From an uncultured Verrucomicrobiales bacterium (lineage in GTDB: Bacteria > Verrucomicrobiota > Verrucomicrobiia > Limisphaerales > Palsa-1400): DNA of 36,908 nucleotides. Made by a program: the position numbers and the translations under genes. The stretch lies in contig CAIUEN010000451.1 in assembly GCA_903898185.1 (NCBI GenBank), forward strand, positions 1-36,908, written 5' to 3'. The notes beneath the pieces were generated by a model, which saw only the letters and a program-made list of their open reading frames with translations, was not told where the DNA came from and made no database searches. Every line of letters begins with the position of its first letter. The first letter of the stretch is position 1. This document shows, one piece after another, positions 9,764 to 19,107 of the stretch.

Positions 9764-9834
9764 CGCAAGCAGGGGAGAGCAGGCTGGAAGCACTGCTCTA
9801 CGCAGCAATCCTGCGCCAAAAAGGGATTGTTTTC

Positions 9835-9862
9835 TTAAGAAATGCCTATATATTGTCGATAT
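9835..9862 (+). promoter_or_regulatory. Weak sigma28-like promoter upstream of the MCP
   Basis: TTAAGAAA-N12-GTCGATAT, partial match to TAAAGTTT-N11-GCCGATAA (6/8 in the -10). Confidence 0.3.
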
Positions 9863-10013
9863 GGCCTGTTGGAATACTTGAGCGGAGATTGCTGTGTTGG
9901 CACACGTTCTTTGTCCAAGTTAGCTTGCAGGTGGAATCTGAAGCAACCGAGCGGCTGAACGCATGTTCAGAAACGAAGCTGATAACGTATCACGTTGCAA
10001 GAGAAAGGCGTCA

Positions 10014-11462
10014 GTGACAATTCAAAAGAGACTGATTTGGAGTTTGATGGCCGGAATGCTTGTCGTGCTTCCGGCGGTGCAGTTTTTCCAGCACTTGCAT
10101 AATAAGAGTTCCACGCGTGAGGCGCAGAGGGAGAACGTGAGCTTGATGCAGGAGCGGGAACTTCAAAGCGTTCAAAACTTTCATCAGGCGCTCAACGTGG
10201 CGATATCCAGGGCGCTGGCTCGGGGCGACATGCAAATCTATGAAGAAATGATCCATCTTCAGCGCAAGGTGCCCGGATTCGCGGAGTTTTCTTTGTATAG
10301 CAAATCGGGAATAATCACCTATTCCTCAGAGAAGAAATTGCTCAACAAAGCGATCGACCCAGCCATGCTTCAGAGGATGATGGGCCAGACCAACCTGGTG
10401 ATGTTCGCAAAAACCAACCAAATCGAAATATTTGATCCACTGATTGCCACTGCCCAATGTTTGGAATGCCATGACGACTTCAAGAATGAGTCGTTTTGCG
10501 GCATCAGCTATTTCCGGATGTCCAACAATGTGGCGATGCAGGCCGAACGGCAGATCAATGAAGTTGCCGCCAAGGCTGTCCGACAGGAGGTGGGCGATTC
10601 GATGATCGCGTTTGTGGCGCAGGTCGTGTTTTTGGGGCTCTTGATCTTGCTGGTGGCGCGTTCAATCACAAAAACGGTGTGGAGTGTTGTCAAAAACATC
10701 AAGGAGCGCACCGATGATTTGGAAAAGACCGCCGAGAACCTGGTTTCAGCGAGCCAATCCATGGCTGAAGGCGCCAGTAAACAGGCCGCGTCGGTTGAGG
10801 AAACAAGTTCAGCGCTCGAGGAAGTGTCGAGCATGAGCAAGCGAACGGCCAACAACGCTCACGATGCCAAAGGATTGGCAAGCCAGGCTCACGCCGCAGC
10901 CAGTTCTGGAATTGAGCAGATGGATCGCATGGGCCGCGCGATGGGGGATATAAAGGCTTCCACCGGTGACATCCAAAAAATCATCAAAACCATCGATGAA
11001 ATTGCATTCCAGACCAATATTCTCGCCTTGAATGCGGCGGTTGAAGCCGCGCGCTTTGGTCAGGCTGGCGCGGGATTCGCCGTTGTTGCGGGTGAAGTGC
11101 GGTCACTGGCGCAACGTTCGGTCGTTTCCGCTCGAGAGACCTCGTCGCAGATCGAAGCTGCGATCGCCAAGACCGTAATGGGAGTTCAGATCAGTCGGGA
11201 GGTATCTGAGAATCTGCGGGAGATAGTGGAAAAAGTGGAGAAGGTGGACCAACTGATCGCCGAGACGGCTGTTGGCAGCAACGAGCAAAGTCAGGGTATC
11301 GCCCAAGTCAACACTGCTGTATCGGAAATCGACAAGGTGACGCAGGCGAATGCGGCCAGCGCCGAGGAAAGCGCCAGTGCTGCAGCCGAACTTAACGGTC
11401 AGGCGAACGCATTGAAAGTGGCACTCAAGGATCTGATGAGCTTGGTGGAACAGGAAAGTTGA
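10014..11462 (+). CDS. Methyl-accepting chemotaxis protein with CxxCH-containing sensor domain
   Basis: ORF track starts at 9963; a GTG at 10014 preceded by AGAAAGG is plausible. TM segment, periplasmic region with CLECH, second TM, and the MCP hairpin IDEIAFQTNILALNAAVEAARFGQAGAGFAVVAGEVRSLAQRS. Confidence 0.93.
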   Translation: MTIQKRLIWSLMAGMLVVLPAVQFFQHLHNKSSTREAQRENVSLMQERELQSVQNFHQALNVAISRALARGDMQIYEEMIHLQRKVPGFAEFSLYSKSGIITYSSEKKLLNKAIDPAMLQRMMGQTNLVMFAKTNQIEIFDPLIATAQCLECHDDFKNESFCGISYFRMSNNVAMQAERQINEVAAKAVRQEVGDSMIAFVAQVVFLGLLILLVARSITKTVWSVVKNIKERTDDLEKTAENLVSASQSMAEGASKQAASVEETSSALEEVSSMSKRTANNAHDAKGLASQAHAAASSGIEQMDRMGRAMGDIKASTGDIQKIIKTIDEIAFQTNILALNAAVEAARFGQAGAGFAVVAGEVRSLAQRSVVSARETSSQIEAAIAKTVMGVQISREVSENLREIVEKVEKVDQLIAETAVGSNEQSQGIAQVNTAVSEIDKVTQANAASAEESASAAAELNGQANALKVALKDLMSLVEQES

Positions 11463-11480
11463 ACCACTAATGCCGTAATT

Positions 11481-11567
11481 CGTAATTCGTAAGTTCGTGA
11501 GTCGGATTGACGCTTCTTTTACCCAGTAAAATCCATCCATTCCTTGCTCACGAACTTACGAATTACG
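11481..11567. repeat. Inverted repeat, 21-bp perfect arms, 45-nt loop
   Basis: cgtaattcgtaagttcgtgag (11481-11501) and ctcacgaacttacgaattacg (11547-11567). Confidence 0.9.
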
Positions 11568-11698
11568 GTAATAGTATGGGGAATCTCCGCGTTCTCCGCG
11601 CCTCCGCGTGACTCTCTGCGCCAAGCGAGTATCCCAGTTGCAGCCCCTTAAGAACAAAGTGTTGGGACTGATTCCGCCTCGAACGGAATATGGCAGAG

Positions 11699-11729
11699 CA
11701 AAAAAAGAGGCGCTCTTTCGAGCGCCTCG
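11699..11729 (-). terminator. Rho-independent terminator of the pseudopilin gene
   Basis: Minus strand: gaggcgctc-gaaa-gagcgcctc followed by TTTTTT. Confidence 0.85.
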
Positions 11730-11755
11730 GAAGTTAAAGACTTTGTAGCCGCAGA

Positions 11756-12496
11756 TTACGGGAAGAGCACGCGAATGCTGTTACTGTTAGTGCCACCGCT
11801 GTCAATAGCGTTGACCAAGTAGTCGCTACGCAGGCGGGTTGAGGACGCCTGTTGTACTGAACCGTCACCCAATAGAAGGTTGCCAGCGCCTTGGGCAGCA
11901 CCCCCAGAATGCATCTTCATCGACCAGCAGATACTAGAACTAGTTCCGTTTATGTCGGTGCTAATGTTTTTTTCAGCGCCACCACTGCTGTAACCATATG
12001 TGTTGTCATTTGCAGTTCCAGAGACGTTGCGGTCGCCAGCGAGCAAGGATTGCGGGAAGGCATCAGAGGCTCCAGCACCTACGAAGTAAGAGCAGTTGGT
12101 GTTACTGAAAGAGCCTACAGGAGTCGAGGCGCTATCATTGAAGTTAGAGTTCGCGCTCCGTTCGTCAGAAGGGCACACAACAACTCGGGGTGCTTGCCCC
12201 AACTCGCTAGCCATGACACTATAGACCTTATAAGTTTTTGTTGCGTCCGCGATCAACTCCTTCACGCCACCGTCATTGGTGCTGGTCACAGCAGGCATGC
12301 GGTCGTTGTTGTCACTCGCCCATACACGATAGGCCGTGCCAATCTGTTTCAGGTTGTTTACGCAAGAGATGCGTTGCGCCTTCTGCTTGGCGCGAGCCAA
12401 GGCAGGCAACAGCATACTGGCCAAGATAGCGATGATGGCGATAACGACCAACAACTCAATAAGAGTGAAAGCCCCTCGTTTCAAATTCAGTTTCAT
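11756..12496 (-). CDS. Type II secretion/pseudopilin-like protein with prepilin cleavage/methylation motif
   Basis: [54 protein letters not shown]-terminal LLLGDGSVQ typical of PVC pseudopilins. Confidence 0.92.
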   Translation of the reverse strand: MKLNLKRGAFTLIELLVVIAIIAILASMLLPALARAKQKAQRISCVNNLKQIGTAYRVWASDNNDRMPAVTSTNDGGVKELIADATKTYKVYSVMASELGQAPRVVVCPSDERSANSNFNDSASTPVGSFSNTNCSYFVGAGASDAFPQSLLAGDRNVSGTANDNTYGYSSGGAEKNISTDINGTSSSICWSMKMHSGGAAQGAGNLLLGDGSVQQASSTRLRSDYLVNAIDSGGTNSNSIRVLFP

Positions 12497-12565
12497 AGGG
12501 TTAAGGCTGCTCACGGCAACCTCATCTCTACTGTAACAGGCCATGCCATAGTGTCAATTCAATTC

Positions 12566-12651
12566 AACAATTCAACAATTCACGATTCAACAATTCACGA
12601 TTCAACAATTCACGATTCAACAATTCACGATTCAACAATTCACGATTCAAC
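12566..12651. repeat. Tandem repeat, 15-bp unit (aacaattcacgattc), ~5 copies
   Basis: Direct reading of tandem aacaattcacgattc units between the ychF stop and the pseudopilin gene. Confidence 0.95.
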
Positions 12652-12655
12652 GACA

Positions 12656-13759
12656 TTACACATTAAACCGAAATAGAATCACATCGCCATCTTTCACCAC
12701 GTATTCTTTTCCTTCCATCCGATACAGTCCCTTTTCGCGGGCGGCGGCAATGGAACCACAGCGTACCAAGTCCTCGTAAGCGACGGTTTCAGCTTTGATA
12801 AAGCCGCGTTCAAAATCAGAATGAATGACCCCTGCCGCTTTGGGAGCGGTGTCGCCAGCATGGATGGTCCATGCGCGGGTTTCTTTTTCGCCGGCGGTCA
12901 AGTACGTTCGTAATCCAAGCAGATGATAAGCGCTTTTGATCAAGTTGCCCACCCCAGACTCTTCCACTCCCAGTTCCTTAAGGAACTGACGAGCCTCTTC
13001 CGGAGGTAGATCGATCAGGTCGCTTTCGATCTGGGCGCTGATCACCACCGTTTCGCAGGCAATATGCTTTAGCGCATAATCCCGGACTTGAGCGACGAAA
13101 GGATTGGAATCGGCAGTGGCCAGATCGGACTCTTTGACGTTCGCAGCAAAAATCACCGGTTTATCGGTCAGCAGGCAGAAGCTTTTCACAACGAGCTTCT
13201 CTTCTGGCGTTAACCCAAGCGTGATGGCCGGTTTTCCGGTATTGAAATGGGCTTGGAGCTTCTTGAGCACTTCAGCTTCGGCAATCGCAGACTTGTCTCC
13301 CCGCTTGGCGTCTTTGGCCACCCGATCAAGTCGCTTCTGAACGGTTTCGAGATCCGCCAGCGCCAGTTCGGTCAAAATCGTTTCGATGTCGCGGATAGGG
13401 TCAATATTGCCCGCCACATGATGAATGTCCGGATCTTCAAAACACCGCACCACTTGGACAATGGCATCAACTTCCCGGATGTGGGTCAAAAACTTGTTGC
13501 CCAAGCCCTCGCCTTGGGATGCTCCCTTGACCAGGCCGGCAATATCAACAAACTCGATCGCTGTCGGAATGGTGGTGGCGCTTTTCGCGATTTTCGCAAG
13601 AACTTCCAAACGGCTGTCCGGCACCAAAACCATGCCCACGTTGGGATCAATGGTGCAAAAGGGGTAATTAGCGGCTTCGGCCTTGCGTGTGCGGGTCACC
13701 GCATTGAAGAGAGTGCTCTTACCAACATTGGGCAAACCGACGATTCCAGCTTTGAGCAT
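12656..13759 (-). CDS. ychF: Redox-regulated ATPase YchF
   Basis: [42 protein letters not shown]...; C-terminal TGS-like [19 protein letters not shown]. Confidence 0.97.
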   Translation of the reverse strand: MLKAGIVGLPNVGKSTLFNAVTRTRKAEAANYPFCTIDPNVGMVLVPDSRLEVLAKIAKSATTIPTAIEFVDIAGLVKGASQGEGLGNKFLTHIREVDAIVQVVRCFEDPDIHHVAGNIDPIRDIETILTELALADLETVQKRLDRVAKDAKRGDKSAIAEAEVLKKLQAHFNTGKPAITLGLTPEEKLVVKSFCLLTDKPVIFAANVKESDLATADSNPFVAQVRDYALKHIACETVVISAQIESDLIDLPPEEARQFLKELGVEESGVGNLIKSAYHLLGLRTYLTAGEKETRAWTIHAGDTAPKAAGVIHSDFERGFIKAETVAYEDLVRCGSIAAAREKGLYRMEGKEYVVKDGDVILFRFNV

Positions 13760-13836
13760 AATAATGTAGAAAGATAAATTGAGTTATTGCAGAGCATTGG
13801 GACGCAATCCGATGAATTCCGGTTGGGTGACCCCCA

Positions 13837-15054
13837 CTACGAAGCTTGTGTCACTGACGCCACAGCTTCTCGAATGGTGGCCTTGAATCGCTCCAATCCC
13901 TCATCATAAGCAGCGGAAATAGACAGCACTTCGGTCTTTCGAATGCGGCGTTTGAATTTCTTGAGATTCTCCTCCGCAACGGGTTCGTCCATTTTATTGG
14001 CAACGACCAAACGCGGCCTTTCGACCAACACAGGGTCATAAAGTTCGAGTTCCCGCAACAGTTGCCTGTAATCGTCCCAAGGATTGCGACCATCGGTCCC
14101 AGCCATGTCCAGAAGCAGTACCAGCACTTTGCACCGTTCGATATGACGGAGAAACTCGTGTCCTAGGCCGACATCCTGATGAGCGCCTTCAATCAAGCCG
14201 GGAATGTCACAGACCGTCAGACGGGTGAAATCAGAATACTCAAGGATGCCAATCTGGGGATGCAGAGTGGTAAAAGGGTAAGGCGCAACTTTGGGACGGG
14301 CCTTGGAAATAGCGCTCAAGAGTGTCGATTTTCCGGCATTGGGATAACCCACCAAACCGACTTCGGCAATGATGCGCATTTCAAAGAGGAACTCACCCTC
14401 ATGGCCGGGTTCTCCCGGTTGAGCAAATCGAGGCGTTTGCCGACGTGCGGTGGCAAAATTCCGGTTGCCCAGTCCGCCACGCCCGCCTTTGCAAAGAACA
14501 AATTGCTGACCATTTTTCACCAAATCGGCGACCAATTCACCTTTGCCTTGGATGTCCTTGGATTGCCCTGAGGCATCGCCTTCCAAGTTAAGTTCCATCG
14601 CCCGTTCCGCGCCCGAATGTCTCAACACGGGGCGGTGACTGACCGAGGTCATGAGCGCTTTCGGAGCGGCTTTGGATGTGGATTCTGTGCCGTTCTCGTC
14701 TTCATCATCGTTGGCAGCGGAGCGTTTGGACGGCAATTCGGGAGGCGGGGTTGTGTCGCGCAGCTTCCAAATAAGTGTGCCGCAAGGAACCTTGATGATG
14801 AGATCCTTGCCTCCAAGTCCATCCATGCCTTTGCCCAGACCGGGATTGCCGTTGGACGCAATCAAACGAGGATTAAAAAACTGGTCAACGAGATTGTTGA
14901 GGTCGTGATCAGCCTGAAGAATCACATCGGCCCCGTGGCCGCCATTGCCGCCGCTGGGACCGCCCTTGGGCCGGAATGTTTCGCGCAAGAACGCCACACA
15001 CCCTTTGCCACCGTGCCCTGCCCGGGCGTAGATTTTGACTTGGTCAACAAACAC
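13837..15054 (-). CDS. obg: Obg family GTPase with unusual insertion in the glycine-rich domain
   Basis: GTG start VFVDQVKIYARAGHGGKGCVAFLRE; GLVGYPNAGKSTLLSAISKARPKVAPYPFTTLHPQIG. Confidence 0.95.
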   Translation of the reverse strand: MFVDQVKIYARAGHGGKGCVAFLRETFRPKGGPSGGNGGHGADVILQADHDLNNLVDQFFNPRLIASNGNPGLGKGMDGLGGKDLIIKVPCGTLIWKLRDTTPPPELPSKRSAANDDEDENGTESTSKAAPKALMTSVSHRPVLRHSGAERAMELNLEGDASGQSKDIQGKGELVADLVKNGQQFVLCKGGRGGLGNRNFATARRQTPRFAQPGEPGHEGEFLFEMRIIAEVGLVGYPNAGKSTLLSAISKARPKVAPYPFTTLHPQIGILEYSDFTRLTVCDIPGLIEGAHQDVGLGHEFLRHIERCKVLVLLLDMAGTDGRNPWDDYRQLLRELELYDPVLVERPRLVVANKMDEPVAEENLKKFKRRIRKTEVLSISAAYDEGLERFKATIREAVASVTQAS

Positions 15055-15064
15055 ACTATGAGAA

Positions 15065-15093
15065 TAAAAAAAGGCGAGGCTGATCACCTCGCC
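15065..15093 (-). terminator. Rho-independent terminator between rpmA and obg
   Basis: Minus strand: ggcgagg-tgatcag-cctcgcc then TTTTTTT, just upstream of the obg GTG. Confidence 0.8.
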
Positions 15094-15114
15094 ATAAAAG
15101 CGGTATTCAAACAG

Positions 15115-15390
15115 TTAATTGGTGGCAGCAACTTCCGCAACGACGATCTCGGGAACGACGTTCACACGCCGACTGTCCTTGTCAAACAAGACCTTGCCAG
15201 CCGTCAGCGCGAACAAAGTCCAGTCCCGGCCGGTGCCAACGTTCTTGCCGGCGATGAATTTGGAACCGCGTTGGCGGACCAAAATGCTGCCTGCGGTAAC
15301 AAGCTGCCCGCCGTATTCTTTGACGCCAAGCCGCTTGCTTACGCTATCACGTCCATTACGGACGCTGCCTTGACCTTTCTTGTGTGCCAT
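15115..15390 (-). CDS. rpmA: 50S ribosomal protein L27
   Basis: [42 protein letters not shown]. Confidence 0.97.
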   Translation of the reverse strand: MAHKKGQGSVRNGRDSVSKRLGVKEYGGQLVTAGSILVRQRGSKFIAGKNVGTGRDWTLFALTAGKVLFDKDSRRVNVVPEIVVAEVAATN

Positions 15391-15395
15391 AAAAT

Positions 15396-15704
15396 CTATT
15401 TAATTTCTTTAATTTTAACAATCGTAAGTTCCTGGCGATGGCCAACTTTACGATGGTAACCCTTGCGGCGTTTCATCTTGAACGCCACTTTCTTCTCACC
15501 GCGAATGTGATCAACAACGTCCGCCACCACAGCCGCTTGCGCCACTACGGGCGAACCGACACTGAGTTTTCCATCGTTATTCACGAGCAACACGCGCTCG
15601 AAGGTATAAGATTGACCCTTTTCAACGGCCAATCGTTCAATCTCCAGCGTATCTCCGGCGCTCACTTTATACTGCTTGCTTCCAGTTTCGATTACAGCGT
15701 ACAT
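15396..15704 (-). CDS. rplU: 50S ribosomal protein L21
   Basis: [41 protein letters not shown]; start set at MYAVIE inside the track ORF. Confidence 0.96.
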   Translation of the reverse strand: MYAVIETGSKQYKVSAGDTLEIERLAVEKGQSYTFERVLLVNNDGKLSVGSPVVAQAAVVADVVDHIRGEKKVAFKMKRRKGYHRKVGHRQELTIVKIKEIK

Positions 15705-15840
15705 AATTCCAAATTCAAAAAGGAGGTTGATAAAACCAAACCTGTGCCGACATGTCAACCTTCAATTCGTTGTCTGTTTGAATATCCGGGAAGAATCGTC
15801 AAAGTGCAAGCCTCGAAATTGAGCAATTCTCATTATGTGG

Positions 15841-15866
15841 AAAAAAGCCGGACTTGAGGTCCGGCC
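15841..15866 (-). terminator. Minus-strand intrinsic terminator upstream of rplU
   Basis: gccggac-ctcaa-gtccggc followed by TTTTTT on the minus strand. Confidence 0.65.
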
Positions 15867-16083
15867 TTTCAATATGAAAACAAAGCAAATGTCTTTGTGT
15901 TGACCGCTGCGGCGCTGCAGACATTCGCCATTCCCACACACGGAAAACTGCATTTTTGCACCGTCAACGTCATTACATTACCTCAACTGCTGTCCCCTGC
16001 CAGTCACCAGTACTGGGGACAAACGGGAGTCGATTGAGCTTTATCTTGAAGAGTTCACTCTTGAGAGTGCTTTGACTTTTTCA

Positions 16084-16111
16084 GTAACACCTGACTTGAG
16101 TCGGGTGTTAC
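16084..16111. repeat. Hairpin gtaacacctgac-ttga-gtcgggtgttac
   Basis: 12-bp stem with one G-T wobble, next to the transposase remnant. Confidence 0.7.
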
Positions 16112-16122
16112 GCTTGGAATAA

Positions 16123-16242
16123 AAGGCCCGCTACGGCTACAGCCGTGATCACCGCTTCGACTGCAAGCAAGTGGTGCTGGCCCTGGTGGTGACGCCTGAG
16201 GGGTTTCCCGTGGGTTATGAAATCATGGGTAGTGAAGAATAA
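16123..16242 (+). pseudogene. IS transposase fragment (IS4/IS1634-like)
   Basis: Plus strand reads KARYGYSRDHRFDCKQVVLALVVTPEGFPVGYEIMGSEE*, resembling the GYSRDHRxDCKQVVxGLVVxxxGFP transposase core. Confidence 0.75.
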
Positions 16243-16395
16243 TTGTCGTTGACCAGCCTAAAGCAGAAATACGACTTCTGACGGCGTATTTATTGTGGTC
16301 TATCATATCAAGTTGGATATAATTCATTCCATGCCAGACACCAGACCCAATCCGAAATGGCAACCTTCCCACTCCGGAAGCCAGCGGCTTCCCAG

Positions 16396-16442
16396 CCTGT
16401 AGCCGGTGGTTGAGCGAAGCGACACCACCGGCTACAGGCTTT
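16396..16442. repeat. REP-like hairpin, perfect 17-bp stem
   Basis: agcctgtagccggtggt-tgagcgaagcgac-accaccggctacaggct. Confidence 0.85.
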
Positions 16443-16572
16443 CATGCCTTCGGCATGAGGTTTCGTCTGCATAAAATCGAAAGTCCGGTTACTTTTCGGT
16501 CACACATCCCAAACATAATGAGAGCTTTCTTTGGCGTTGCGTTTTTTTGGAATGTCATTGAAGTTTGTTTAG

Positions 16573-18588
16573 ATGCCGCATGACTATATTCTGCAACCCG
16601 TTCGCAAGCCGGTCAGTTTCCAGATTGACTACGCTGCGGAACTCAACGAGCAGCAATACGCGGCGGTGACGGCGCCACCCGGACCGTCGCTTGTTATCGC
16701 GGGAGCTGGGTCCGGCAAAACCCGCACTCTGACCTACAGGGTTGCCTATCTCCTGGAGCAAGGCATTGATCCAGAACGCATTCTCCTGCTGACTTTCACC
16801 AACAAGGCCGCCAAAGAGATGATGCGCAGGGTCGCTGAACTTCTGGGCAGCGAACTCTCCGGGCTGTGGGGCGGCACATTTCATTCCATCGGAAATCGCG
16901 TTCTCCGGCGTCATGCCAAGCTGCTCGGCTACCAGCAGGATTTTTCCATCCTGGACCGGAACGATGCCGAGTCGTTGTTGAAATCCTGCGTTACCGACAT
17001 GAAAATCGATATTGCGGCAACCCGATTCCCGAAACCCGGCACGCTCGCCGACATGCTTTCGCTCAGCGCCAATAAGTCCGAACCGATCAAAACGATTCTT
17101 GGAGGGCAGTTCTCGGAATATCTGTTTTTGTCACCTCAAATTGAAGAACTGCAAACGCTTTACATCGCCCGCAAGCTTTCGACCAATGGAATGGATTTTG
17201 ACGATCTGTTGATTCTCTGGCTGCGACTCTTGAAGGAGAACGCCGACGTGCGTGAAGAGTATCAGCGTCGTTTTGCGTTTGTGATGGTCGATGAATACCA
17301 GGATACCAACCGGATCCAGGGCGAACTGATCGATCTGCTGGCTGCCAGGCAAAAAAACCTGATGGTTGTGGGCGACGATTCACAGAGCATCTACGCGTGG
17401 CGGGGGGCTCACTTTGAAAACATCATCCGGTTTCCTGAACGTTATCCAGACGCGAAGGTTTACCGCATCGAAACCAACTACCGCAGCACGCCCGAGATTC
17501 TGGAGGTGGCCAATGCCGCCATATCCCCAAACGTCCGCCAGTTCCGAAAAGCCCTTGCCCCAGCGCGCAATGCCGGCCCCAAACCGGTGGTCGTGGTTTG
17601 CGACACTGCATCTCAACAAGGAGCGTTTATCGCTCAACGCGCCTTGGAACTGCGGAATGAAGGCGTTGAGTTGCGCAATATCGCCGTGCTATACCGTTCG
17701 CATTTCCACGCCTTGGAACTGCAAATGGAACTGACGGCGCGCAACATTCCCTACAGCATCACGAGCGGCATCCGGTTTTATGAACAGGCGCACATCAAGG
17801 ACGTGGTCGCCTGGCTCAAACTGGTAACCAACCCCGCCGATGAACTCGCTTTCAAGCGCATTGTTGGCCTTCTCAAAGGCGTCGGTGAGCGCAGCGCTGA
17901 AAAACTGTGGAAAACTTATTGCGTTGCCCGCGCCGAAACACTCTCCGCCACGTCCCCTCTGGCGACACTGCTGCAAAAATGCAGCCGCGCCATCCCGAAA
18001 AAATCGGAGGTCTCTTGGGCGCAGTTTCTTGCGACGGTCGCGCAACTTGAAGATTCATCGGTGCGCACGGACCCTTCAAAGATGATCCAGACCGTCACCG
18101 AGGCGGTTTACGAGGATTACCTGAAAGCGAATTACGCCAATTACCAGGCCAGAAGGGACGACTTGAATCAGCTTGCGGAATTTGCGCACACGATGAGTTC
18201 CCTTGATGAATTCCTCACCCAGATTGCCCTTCAGACCAGCGTTGAAGCCCAGTCGGAGGTTTCCGGCTCGGAAGGCAACGAAAAAATCCGCCTCTCGACC
18301 ATTCACCAAGCCAAGGGATTGGAGTTCGACATCGTGTTCGTGATCACCTTATGCGAAGGGCTTTTTCCATCATCGAGATCGGCGAAGACCCAAGACGGGC
18401 TGGAAGAGGAGCGGCGGCTTTTTTATGTCGCGATCACACGGGCGCGAAACCAGCTCTATCTGAGTTATCCGGCGCGCCGATGGATGGCGGATACCCAGGC
18501 AGAGGTCAACCTGAAGCGTTCGGAGTTCTTGGATGACATTCCACCATTCCTCCTTGATGCGTGGAATTTGCGTTCGCCAGGATACTGA
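16573..18588 (+). CDS. UvrD/PcrA/Rep family ATP-dependent DNA helicase
   Basis: LNEQQYAAVTAPPGPSLVIAGAGSGKTRTLTYRVAYLL; VDEYQDTNRIQ; STIHQAKGLEFDIVFVITLCEGLFP; EERRLFYVAITRAR. Confidence 0.96.
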   Translation: MPHDYILQPVRKPVSFQIDYAAELNEQQYAAVTAPPGPSLVIAGAGSGKTRTLTYRVAYLLEQGIDPERILLLTFTNKAAKEMMRRVAELLGSELSGLWGGTFHSIGNRVLRRHAKLLGYQQDFSILDRNDAESLLKSCVTDMKIDIAATRFPKPGTLADMLSLSANKSEPIKTILGGQFSEYLFLSPQIEELQTLYIARKLSTNGMDFDDLLILWLRLLKENADVREEYQRRFAFVMVDEYQDTNRIQGELIDLLAARQKNLMVVGDDSQSIYAWRGAHFENIIRFPERYPDAKVYRIETNYRSTPEILEVANAAISPNVRQFRKALAPARNAGPKPVVVVCDTASQQGAFIAQRALELRNEGVELRNIAVLYRSHFHALELQMELTARNIPYSITSGIRFYEQAHIKDVVAWLKLVTNPADELAFKRIVGLLKGVGERSAEKLWKTYCVARAETLSATSPLATLLQKCSRAIPKKSEVSWAQFLATVAQLEDSSVRTDPSKMIQTVTEAVYEDYLKANYANYQARRDDLNQLAEFAHTMSSLDEFLTQIALQTSVEAQSEVSGSEGNEKIRLSTIHQAKGLEFDIVFVITLCEGLFPSSRSAKTQDGLEEERRLFYVAITRARNQLYLSYPARRWMADTQAEVNLKRSEFLDDIPPFLLDAWNLRSPGY

Positions 18589-18597
18589 AACTCGAAG

Positions 18598-18756
<159 letters not shown>

Positions 18757-18831
18757 TAGTTTCTTAATCGCGGGTGTAACTGTTAGGCAAATCTGCCGCC
18801 AAGGGCAGAGATTTATTAGGGGGAGATAATT

Positions 18832-19002
18832 GTGTCAGCACCAATACCCCCTTCCATTCGTTCAGAGCCATTTGAAACGGAAATCCAATTTGAAATTGTA
18901 GAGTCATGGAACCTTTGGATTAACTCCGTCATTGACCGCTCTTTCCACTGGTACTGGCTCTTTTCAAAAAAAGTGATCAACTTGTGCTTTGGGCTTTTGT
19001 AG
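18832..19002 (+). CDS. Possible small protein (56 aa), GTG start
   Basis: AGGGGGAG upstream of GTG; VSAPIPPSIRSEPFETEIQFEIVESWNLWINSVIDRSFHWYWLFSKKVINLCFGLL. Not in the ORF track. Confidence 0.25.
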   Translation: MSAPIPPSIRSEPFETEIQFEIVESWNLWINSVIDRSFHWYWLFSKKVINLCFGLL

Positions 19003-19107
19003 GATTTTGCATTCATTGACTTTCTTGCGCTGATAGTACGAGGCTAAATCCATCAATATCAAAGAATAATTAAAGCATGAACTAATTTTCTTCAATTCAA
19101 CACCCTA

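Noticed and set aside
12566-12651. CRISPR-like array
   Set aside because: Units are contiguous 15-mers with no spacers.
11891-12676. 261-aa plus ORF ending STIHDSTIHDSTIHD
   Set aside because: Antisense to the pseudopilin gene; the STIHD repeat is only the translated 15-bp tandem repeat.
14617-15459. 280-aa plus ORF
   Set aside because: Antisense to obg, rpmA and rplU, which are certain.
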